This document shows, piece by piece, positions 14,040 through 19,250 of a stretch of DNA of 19,250 nucleotides; the stretch's first letter is position 1, and every line of letters begins with the position of its first letter. The DNA comes from an uncultured Ellagibacter sp. (lineage in GTDB: Bacteria > Actinomycetota > Coriobacteriia > Coriobacteriales > Eggerthellaceae): contig CAKUIV010000024.1 in NCBI GenBank assembly GCA_934661105.1, forward strand, positions 1-19,250, in the 5' to 3' direction. Under the pieces are notes generated by a model. That model did not search any database. It was not told the origin of the DNA and saw only the letters and a program-made list of their open reading frames with translations. A program made the position numbers and the translations under genes.

Positions 14040-14066
14040 GCGCTTTCCTGCCACGTGGGAAAGCGC
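14040..14066 (+). other. Second hairpin downstream of the U32-like gene
   Basis: GCGCTTTCC (14040-14048) and GGAAAGCGC (14058-14066) form a 9-bp perfect stem, with further CAC/GTG pairing possible in the loop. It follows the 18-bp hairpin by 18 nt. There is no T-run. Together they form a tandem structured 3' end. Confidence 0.45.
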
Positions 14067-14140
14067 GCGAGTCGTTCGGGCATGATTTCGCGGCTCTGTC
14101 TCAGGTTGCGGCTTCTTTCTGCACAGGCGGTGAAACGATA

Positions 14141-14160
14141 ATTTGTGCAATTGCACAAAT
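14141..14160. promoter_or_regulatory. Perfect 20-bp palindrome, likely operator
   Basis: ATTTGTGCAATTGCACAAAT is identical to its own reverse complement over all 20 bases. It lies about 50 bp upstream of a candidate -35 box and 423 bp before the molybdoenzyme start. A single half-site TTTGTGCA recurs at 14326-14333. A dimeric regulator such as a LuxR-, TetR- or GntR-type protein could bind here; no candidate is encoded in the window apart from the MerR protein, whose apparent site is different. Confidence 0.65.
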
Positions 14161-14212
14161 AACTGCCGTTTAGCAGAGAAATAATGCCTCTCAAACGATT
14201 GAATTTGCATCA

Positions 14213-14241
14213 TTGACGCGCGCTAGTGGTGCGTTTTTTAT
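14213..14241 (+). promoter_or_regulatory. Candidate promoter for the molybdoenzyme unit
   Basis: TTGACG (14213-14218), a 17-bp spacer and TTTTAT (14236-14241). The -10 box is imperfect. It is the best sigma-70-like match I found by eye in the intergenic region and lies 52 bp downstream of the palindrome. It implies an mRNA leader of about 330 nt. Confidence 0.35.
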
Positions 14242-14582
14242 TCGAAGCAACATAGAAACACACGATTTACCAGCGAAAACGAGATGCATAAAGAAATGGC
14301 GGCAACTTTGGTCGCCTGTAGGTGCTTTGTGCATTTTGCTCACCTCATACTTGAGTCATCTCGAGGGGGCTTGAGGGGTCACGAGGCGCGATACCTCGCC
14401 AAGGCAACGAAAAGGCATCTCCACGCCAACGCGCTGCGATGACGCATCGAAATCCTAAGAGTGCGCTCCCTGCGGGCGGTCGAAGGCGAACAGGCGCGAT
14501 CAACGTCATCGCGTTTTGTCCCTCCATCGTCTTCGACCGTCCGCTGTGGATGACTTCGGACGAAGAGGAGAGGAGACGAAGC

Positions 14583-16985
14583 ATGGAGCAGAAGAATCTC
14601 GAAGAGCTCTATCACAAGGGTGAACTCGAGTGGGAAGAGGGCGAATACACGGTCTGCCGTGGATTTCAGTGGACCCCTCCCGGATGCCATAACAGCTGTG
14701 GCATCCTGTACTACCTGAAGGACGGCGTGATGGACCACGCCGAGGGCGACCCGCTGTTCCCGTACAACAAGGGCCGTCTGTGCGCGCGCTGCCTGAACCT
14801 GCACGAGGCCGGCTATCAGGAGAACCGCCTGAAGTACCCGCTGCTTCGCAAGAAGGAAGACCGCGGCAACGTCGACGCTTTCAAGCGTATCAGCTGGGAC
14901 GAGGCGCTCGACTACATTGCGAACTACGTGAAGAACGAGATCGACGGCAAAGGCTATGGCCGCGAATCGATCTTCGGCATGGTGGGCACGGGCCGCAACA
15001 TCTGCTGGCAGGTGCCTTGGATCATCAACAACGCGTTCGGGTCCCCGAACACCTTCTGCGCGCTGTTCTCCGGCGACTCGTGCGCTGTGCCGCGCACCGC
15101 TGCAACCGTGGCGCTCATGGGAGGCTATCCTGTTTCCGACCTGGGCCAGTTCAACGAACAGATGATGGATTACCCCGATTTCACCGTTCCGGGAACCATC
15201 CTTATCTGGGGTGCGAACCCGCTGCGTTCCAACGCCGACTGTTTCCAGGGATTCTGGATCACCGACTGCATGAAGGAAGGGTCCAAGCTCGTCGTCGTCG
15301 ACCCGATGATCAACTGGATGTCGGCCAAGGCTGAAGTGCAGATCCAGATCCGCCCCGGCACCGACGCTGCCGTCGCCATGGCGATGAACCACGTGATCAT
15401 GGAGGAGGATCTCTACGACCACGAGTTCGTCGAATACTGGTGCTACGGCTTTGACGAGTGGCGCGAGCGCTGCTCGGAATGGACGCCCGAGAAGGCCGCC
15501 GAAGTCGCCTGGTGCGACGCCGACGACATCCGCAAGGCGGCTCGCGTGATCGCTACGAACGGCGCATGCGCAGCACCCTTCGGCGTTTCCAATGACCAGA
15601 AGCGCAACGGCGTTGCCGCATACCAGTCCATCTTCAACATGCTCGCCATCACCGGCAACTACGAAAACCCCGGCGGCAACACCATCGCTTACGACCCGTG
15701 GGGCACGGTCATGTCCTACGTTGCGGGTTGGGACGAAGGCGTGCTCACGCCCGAGATGAAGGCGAAGCGCCTGGGCGACAAGGAGTTCCCGCTGCATTCC
15801 GTGGGCTTCTCCGCGCTTGGCCAGCCCGACATCCTGCTGAAGGCGCTCGAAACCAACAACCCGCCGATGCGCATGAGCTTCTGCATGGGAACGAACCCGT
15901 TCGTGAACATGGCGCCTGACGCGTCTCGCGCCTATCACGCGCTCATGAACGTCGACTTCGCCATCGCGTGCGACTACCGCATGACGCCCTATATCGCCGG
16001 CTGCGTCGACTTGGTGCTGCCCATCGCCATGAACTGGGAACGCAACACGCTTCGCTGCTGGTTCACCCCGATGCGCGCCAACCGCAAGATTTCCACGTAC
16101 TACGAAGCGAAATCCGACGAGGAGATCGTGGTGCTCCTTGGCAACAAGATGAATCCCGAGTTCTTCCAATCCAAGGGCATCAGCACTGATATGGACATGC
16201 TCGAGTACATCGTGCAACAGGCTCCGAACCATACGTGGAGCTTCCAGGACCTCTACGACGGCAAGGCCGATGGCAAAAACTACGACTGGCCCGATCGCCC
16301 GTACTACCAGTACAAGACCGGCGGCTTGCGTCCCGACGGTCAGCCTGGTTTCGCCACGGCGACGGGTCGCATCGAACTGTGGTGCACCATGTTCGCGAAC
16401 CTCGGCCTTGAGCCCATGCCCAAATACGAGGAGCCGGCTGAAAGCCCCGTGTCCACGCCCGAACTCTTCGAGAAGTTCCCGCTGGTTCTCACCACTGGCG
16501 CCCGTAACTTCGAGTTCTTCCACTCCGAGCAGCGCGAACAGGCTCATATGCGTGCGACCTATCCCGACCCGCGCGTTCGCATCAACGTTGAGGACGCTAA
16601 GGAACTCGGCGTGTCCGACAACCAGTGGGTGTGGATTGAGGGCAAGCGCGGCCGCTGCCGTCAGCGCGCGCTCGTTACCGAAGGCATCATGAAGGGCGTC
16701 GTCGAGGCCGATCACGGCTGGTGGTTCCCCGAGCAGGACGGCAACGCGCCTCATCTGTTCGGCGCCTTCGATTCCAACATCAACAATCTCACCGAGAACT
16801 GCAATCCCGGGCCTTACAGCTTCGGCGCAGACTTCCGCAGCACGCTTTGCAAGATCTACCCGTGCACGCCGGAGAACAGCGAGGTCATGCCCGGCACCGA
16901 AGTCGTGGTGAATGGCGGCTTCACCAAGGGCGAGGATCTGGAGTACGGCAATCCCGCCGTGGCGGCGTACGGCGAGCAGCAGTAA
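14583..16985 (+). CDS. Molybdopterin-dependent oxidoreductase, DMSO reductase superfamily (catechol dehydroxylase-like candidate)
   Basis: 800 residues starting at 14583, where AGGAG lies 7 nt upstream; an in-frame ATG at 14439 would add a 48-residue low-quality extension. The N-terminus has cysteines 25, 35, 39 and 67 (VCRGFQWTPPGCHNSCG and GRLCARC) for a [4Fe-4S] cluster, with an unusually long first gap. Molybdopterin-domain sequences include SGDSCAVPRTA (164-172), where Ser166 or Cys167 may be the Mo ligand, IWGANPLRSNAD (about 215-226) and the C-terminal cap after GFATATGRIEL. No Tat signal is present, so it is cytoplasmic. It is followed by a small Fe-S protein and an MFS carrier, the make-up reported for some Eggerthella/Gordonibacter catechol dehydroxylases such as the hydrocaffeate enzyme. 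Other options are a reductase or hydroxytransferase of the pyrogallol type. Confidence 0.9.
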   Translation: MEQKNLEELYHKGELEWEEGEYTVCRGFQWTPPGCHNSCGILYYLKDGVMDHAEGDPLFPYNKGRLCARCLNLHEAGYQENRLKYPLLRKKEDRGNVDAFKRISWDEALDYIANYVKNEIDGKGYGRESIFGMVGTGRNICWQVPWIINNAFGSPNTFCALFSGDSCAVPRTAATVALMGGYPVSDLGQFNEQMMDYPDFTVPGTILIWGANPLRSNADCFQGFWITDCMKEGSKLVVVDPMINWMSAKAEVQIQIRPGTDAAVAMAMNHVIMEEDLYDHEFVEYWCYGFDEWRERCSEWTPEKAAEVAWCDADDIRKAARVIATNGACAAPFGVSNDQKRNGVAAYQSIFNMLAITGNYENPGGNTIAYDPWGTVMSYVAGWDEGVLTPEMKAKRLGDKEFPLHSVGFSALGQPDILLKALETNNPPMRMSFCMGTNPFVNMAPDASRAYHALMNVDFAIACDYRMTPYIAGCVDLVLPIAMNWERNTLRCWFTPMRANRKISTYYEAKSDEEIVVLLGNKMNPEFFQSKGISTDMDMLEYIVQQAPNHTWSFQDLYDGKADGKNYDWPDRPYYQYKTGGLRPDGQPGFATATGRIELWCTMFANLGLEPMPKYEEPAESPVSTPELFEKFPLVLTTGARNFEFFHSEQREQAHMRATYPDPRVRINVEDAKELGVSDNQWVWIEGKRGRCRQRALVTEGIMKGVVEADHGWWFPEQDGNAPHLFGAFDSNINNLTENCNPGPYSFGADFRSTLCKIYPCTPENSEVMPGTEVVVNGGFTKGEDLEYGNPAVAAYGEQQ

Positions 16986-16995
16986 AGGAAGGGGG

Positions 16996-17340
16996 ATGAT
17001 AACAATGAGCAAGATGGGTCTTTTCATCAACTACGACATCTGCTTCGGATGTCATGCATGCGAGATGGCGTGCTCTCAGGAGAAGAAGCTTCCTGCGGGA
17101 GAGTTCGGCATCAAGATCGCCCAGTACGGTCCGCACAAGAACATCAACGGCGATTGGGAGTACACCTACCTTCCCATTCCCACGAAGCTGTGCGACCTGT
17201 GCGCTGAGCGCACCGAAATGGGCAAACTTCCCAGCTGCGTTCACCATTGCGAGGCGGCTTGCATGGAATACGGCGATATCGAGGAGCTTTCCAAGCGCCT
17301 TGCCGACATGCCGCGCTCCGTCGTGTTTTCGCTTGACTAG
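16996..17340 (+). CDS. Small [4Fe-4S] ferredoxin-like electron-transfer subunit
   Basis: 114 residues from the ATG at 16996 (AAGGAAG upstream); 17005 is an alternative start giving 111 residues. Two cysteine groups are seen: CFGCHACEMAC (C-x2-C-x2-C-x3-C) near the N-terminus and LCDLC followed by SCVHHCEAAC later, nine cysteines in all and enough for two [4Fe-4S] clusters. This is the core of the NrfC/DmsB-like subunits but at about half their usual length (about 200). There is no Tat signal, in agreement with a cytoplasmic molybdoenzyme whose stop codon is 10 bp upstream. It most likely feeds electrons to that enzyme. No membrane anchor subunit of the DmsC/NrfD type is encoded here, so the donor is probably soluble. 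Confidence 0.88.
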   Translation: MITMSKMGLFINYDICFGCHACEMACSQEKKLPAGEFGIKIAQYGPHKNINGDWEYTYLPIPTKLCDLCAERTEMGKLPSCVHHCEAACMEYGDIEELSKRLADMPRSVVFSLD

Positions 17341-17358
17341 CTGATTTTCTTTGCATAG

Positions 17359-17390
17359 GTTGCCGGCTTCTTAAGGGAGGGGCCGGCAAC
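17359..17390 (+). terminator. Hairpin after the Fe-S subunit gene
   Basis: GTTGCCGGC (17359-17367) and GCCGGCAAC (17382-17390) are perfectly complementary, with a 14-nt loop. No T-run follows. It lies 18 bp after the stop codon and may act as a partial terminator or 3'-end protector that sets the ratio of enzyme to transporter. Confidence 0.45.
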
Positions 17391-17421
17391 TCGAGAGGGA
17401 ATCCGGGGTATCGACAGATGT

Positions 17422-17459
17422 CGCCTCGCCGACGCAGATGAGATTGCGGCGGCGAGGCG
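17422..17459 (+). terminator. Second hairpin, with short T-run, before the MFS gene
   Basis: CGCCTCGCCG (17422-17431) and CGGCGAGGCG (17450-17459) form a 10-bp perfect stem with an 18-nt loop, followed by AGAATTTTC. It ends 21 bp before the MFS start codon and could be an attenuator. Confidence 0.45.
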
Positions 17460-17480
17460 AGAATTTTCGAAAGGGGAAAA

Positions 17481-18734
17481 ATGAATTACAAGGTTATCGA
17501 TGGCGAGAAGGTATATGGCTATCGCTGGGTCATCCTGGCGCTTATGGGCCTTGCCTGCATCGTCGTAAACGGCTCTACTCTCGTGTTTGCCGGCATGGCC
17601 GGCATCCTGTTGAATCCGACAGGGCCGTGGGCATTCGACGCTCAGCAGTTCATGATGCTTACGAGCTGCTCGTATCTCACTGGTTTTCTGTTCTGCATGG
17701 TGACCGGCACCATGGCCGACCGTATGGGCATCAAGAAAGTGCTTGTCGCCGGCCTCGCCATTTCAGCCGTTGGCGCTATCTTGCGCATTTTCTGGGGCGG
17801 TTTCGCCGGCATGTTCGCGACTTCGGTCATCTTCGGTTTCGGCCTGGCTGCGTTGAACGCGAATTCGGCGAAGATCATCAGCCTGTGGTTCCCCGGCAAG
17901 ATGATCAGCCTTGCGATGGGCATCTATCTTTGCTGCGCCACCGTCGGCTGCGCGCTTGCCGTGCCTCTGGCCGGCATGGCCGCCGAGCCCACCCCGGTGT
18001 TCGCCGCGGTTGCCGTTCTGTCCGTCATCGTGGTCGTTCTCTGGGCGCTGCTCTACAAGAAGCATCCCGACAAGGAGCAGCTCATCGTCGAGCCGGTCAT
18101 GAAGCATCTCGGCGTCGTCGTGAAGTCGAAGAACCTCTGGGTCGCCTGTCTCGTCATCGGCTTCATCATGGCTGCCGGCGCGGTGAACAACGGCTACCTC
18201 GTCGCGGCGCTTTCCGGCGATCCGTCTGTCGGCGGCAAAGCCCTCGATTACACCTTCGCGACGCTCACGTCGTCGATCTGCAACATCACCTGCTCGGTCG
18301 GCGGCATCCTGTTCCCTCTCATCTTCTCGAAGACCCACAACGAGAAGTGGTGGCTCGTCGGGCTCTGCGCAGCGGTCATCGTCGGCATCGGCATCTACTG
18401 GTTCATGCTCGATGGCATCGCCACTGCTGTGGGCGTCATGATCGTGTCCGTGCTCGTCGGTGGCGTGCTGCCTTTGGCAAAGGCGCTGCCTGCGCAGCTG
18501 CCCGACATCAGCGCCGAGCACATGGGCGCTGCGGGTGGCCTGCACTCCACCATCCAGAACGCGTTCGCGTTCCTCATCCCGTCCTACGTGGTGGCTCCGA
18601 TCTGCGGTTTGAACTACGACCTGCTGAACGGTGCGGCGTACGCTATCCTGACCGCTCTCGTTCTCATTTCGGCGCTGTTCCTCCCGAAGCTCGTCACGGG
18701 CAATCGCGCGGCGGTCGAAGAATCCGAGAAGTAA
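17481..18734 (+). CDS. MFS transporter linked to the molybdoenzyme
   Basis: 417 residues with 12 probable membrane segments, the first at about residues 15-40 (GYRWVILALMGLACIVV). The classical MFS motif A is clear: GTMADRMGIKK (about 76-86) between segments 2 and 3. It differs strongly from the two OFA-like carriers upstream (no RWFKKN, no PADKGL), so it is not a third copy. A NarK-like or organic-solute role is possible; the position next to the molybdoenzyme suggests it imports that enzyme's substrate or exports its product. The start has AAAGGGG upstream. Two hairpins separate it from the Fe-S subunit gene, and a strong terminator follows. Confidence 0.85.
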   Translation: MNYKVIDGEKVYGYRWVILALMGLACIVVNGSTLVFAGMAGILLNPTGPWAFDAQQFMMLTSCSYLTGFLFCMVTGTMADRMGIKKVLVAGLAISAVGAILRIFWGGFAGMFATSVIFGFGLAALNANSAKIISLWFPGKMISLAMGIYLCCATVGCALAVPLAGMAAEPTPVFAAVAVLSVIVVVLWALLYKKHPDKEQLIVEPVMKHLGVVVKSKNLWVACLVIGFIMAAGAVNNGYLVAALSGDPSVGGKALDYTFATLTSSICNITCSVGGILFPLIFSKTHNEKWWLVGLCAAVIVGIGIYWFMLDGIATAVGVMIVSVLVGGVLPLAKALPAQLPDISAEHMGAAGGLHSTIQNAFAFLIPSYVVAPICGLNYDLLNGAAYAILTALVLISALFLPKLVTGNRAAVEESEK

Positions 18735-18796
18735 GACAATCATCGCCTCGCGGCGCGTATCCCCCCTGTGCGCCGGGAAGGCTTCAATCCCTCGTG

Positions 18797-18828
18797 GGCG
18801 GGACCTCGGAACCGGGGTCCCGCCTTTT
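18797..18828 (+). terminator. Intrinsic terminator after the MFS gene
   Basis: GGCGGGACC (18797-18805) and GGTCCCGCC (18816-18824) pair perfectly and can extend inward by three more pairs to a 4-nt loop; TTTT follows at 18825-18828. It is a good factor-independent terminator 62 bp after the stop codon. The next gene starts 21 bp later. Confidence 0.85.
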
Positions 18829-18849
18829 CATATTCAGTTAGGAGACGAA

Positions 18850-19149
18850 ATGTGTTGGGCGTGCAATCCCGTGTGCGGAAGATGCAAGCCGCCGAAGCAG
18901 AAGGTCGCGACATGCCCGTTGTGCGGTGCGGTTGCGTTTTTCTCTAAAGGGGACATCCTGTCCGCGGATAACCTTCCTTGCCCGAAATGCGGTAAGGATC
19001 TGCTTGATGAGGTCGCCGTAGAGCCTGTGTTGTGCCGCCGCAGTGGGAACTGGTGCGCGTGGCCGTGCGGACAGAGCGGGAAGAGGCCCGATTCTGGCTT
19101 TGCGGAATGTCCCTACAACACGCCGCTTGTCAAGCCGCAGGGCTTCTAA
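18850..19149 (+). CDS. Cys-rich zinc-ribbon protein of unknown function
   Basis: 99 residues with 12 cysteines. The arrangement is CWACNPVCGRC (Cys2, 5, 9, 12), then two knuckles CPLCG (22-26) and CPKCG (44-48) that together look like a zinc ribbon, then LCRRSGNWCAWPCG (Cys62, 69, 73) and a last Cys87. The start has GGAGACGAA upstream. It lies directly downstream of a strong terminator, so it is expressed by read-through or by its own promoter. The first four cysteines could hold an Fe-S cluster or a second metal. I do not recognise a named family. The gene converges with a minus-strand gene whose stop codon overlaps its own. Confidence 0.75.
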   Translation: MCWACNPVCGRCKPPKQKVATCPLCGAVAFFSKGDILSADNLPCPKCGKDLLDEVAVEPVLCRRSGNWCAWPCGQSGKRPDSGFAECPYNTPLVKPQGF

Positions 19150-19250
19150 ACGAGCAGCTGGCGGAACTTGTTCGAGGTGAGTATCTTGTAGCGATAACAG
19201 CAGATGAGGCGTTCCCGTTCCCCGAACTGGTTCAGGTCGATCCCGAATCG
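19146..19250 (-). CDS. C-terminal end of an unidentified minus-strand protein (partial)
   Basis: An open frame enters from the right edge on the minus strand and ends with TAG at 19148-19146. The visible 34 residues are basic and include GERERLICCYRYKILTSNKF, with a Cys-Cys pair. It is too short to assign a family. Its stop overlaps the stop of the zinc-ribbon gene by two bases. It could be a chance frame, but codon use with G/C in most third positions supports a real gene. Confidence 0.5.
   Translation of the reverse strand, partial: RFGIDLNQFGERERLICCYRYKILTSNKFRQLLV

Larger units (their letters stand above)
13979..14582. other. 604-bp regulatory intergenic region before the molybdoenzyme
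   Basis: No convincing gene is present. The region begins with two hairpins and then becomes AT-richer than its neighbours. It contains a 20-bp perfect palindrome (14141-14160), a candidate promoter near 14213-14241, a lone TTTGTGCA half-site (14326-14333), and a long-range stem (14436-14444 with 14504-14512) followed by TTTT. Short frames exist, for example 14284-14442, but lack ribosome binding sites. The layout suggests a long, regulated leader for the molybdoenzyme unit, controlled by something other than the 19-bp-spacer promoters. Confidence 0.6.

Noticed and set aside
14082..14141. A 19-codon frame (possible leader peptide) before the palindrome
   Set aside because: No ribosome binding site, and it lies upstream of the candidate promoter.
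14284..14442. A 52-codon plus-strand frame in the leader of the molybdoenzyme
   Set aside because: It has no ribosome binding site and low-complexity composition; a leader peptide cannot be excluded but is not supported.
14379..17030. A long minus-strand open frame (883 codons) opposite the molybdoenzyme
   Set aside because: Same shadow effect; the plus strand encodes a well-conserved molybdoenzyme with cofactor motifs and a good ribosome binding site.
1..19250. CRISPR arrays, tRNA or rRNA genes, insertion sequences
   Set aside because: I saw no regularly spaced repeats, cloverleaf-like sequence, transposase or terminal inverted repeats flanked by target duplications.

Overview
The window looks like a chromosomal segment of a strictly anaerobic, high-GC Actinobacterium of the class Coriobacteriia, most likely family Eggerthellaceae (Eggerthella, Gordonibacter or Adlercreutzia-like). 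This is an inference from the high-GC codon use, the combination of FixABCX flavoproteins with a molybdopterin enzyme, a tiny Fe-S partner and dedicated MFS carriers, and strong AGGAG-type ribosome binding sites. I could not run any search, so genus and substrates are not proven.

Layout. (1) 1-180: C-terminus of an ArsB/NhaD/SLC13-type permease, ended by a bidirectional terminator. (2) 268-11744: an acyl-CoA redox module. It holds a PaaI-like thioesterase (minus strand), fixC-fixX, a class III (CaiB/Frc-like) CoA transferase, two paralogous MFS carriers, an acyl-CoA ligase, an acyl-CoA dehydrogenase of the CaiA type, and fixA-fixB (ETF beta and alpha). (3) 11882-13978: a BmrR-like MerR regulator with a 10-G run in its coding sequence, a small Cys-rich protein and a U32-like four-cysteine protein. 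(4) 13979-14582: about 600 bp without a convincing gene, holding strong hairpins, a perfect 20-bp palindrome and a leader. (5) 14583-19149: a cytoplasmic DMSO-reductase-family molybdoenzyme, a small ferredoxin-like subunit, a third MFS carrier and a Cys-rich zinc-ribbon protein. (6) 19146-19250: the end of an unidentified minus-strand gene.

How the parts fit. The acyl-CoA genes match, in function, the set used by Acetobacterium woodii for caffeate reduction (CoA transferase, CoA ligase, ACAD-type reductase, EtfBA) and by enterobacteria for crotonobetaine reduction (CaiABC with FixABCX). There is no hydratase (CaiD), no BCCT carrier (CaiT) and no CaiE. The natural reading is uptake of an alpha,beta-unsaturated carboxylate, CoA activation, reduction (or the reverse oxidation) with electrons passed through FixAB and FixCX, then CoA recycling and export. 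The neighbouring molybdoenzyme unit has the make-up (Mo subunit, small Fe-S protein, MFS) I associate with gut catechol dehydroxylases, so one testable idea is a hydroxycinnamate-type pathway that reduces the side chain and then dehydroxylates the ring. Substrate identity is inference.

The strongest new observation is regulatory. Four promoters (thioesterase on the minus strand, fixC, CoA transferase, acyl-CoA dehydrogenase) share a TTGAC -35 box, a 19-bp spacer and a TA-rich -10 box. The spacer carries a dyad close to CTAAAG-N3-CTTTAG. This is the classic overlong-spacer architecture of MerR-activated promoters, and a MerR/BmrR-type gene lies in the same cluster. The regulator gene also carries a G10 tract whose slippage would remove its effector domain, which suggests possible phase variation of the whole module.
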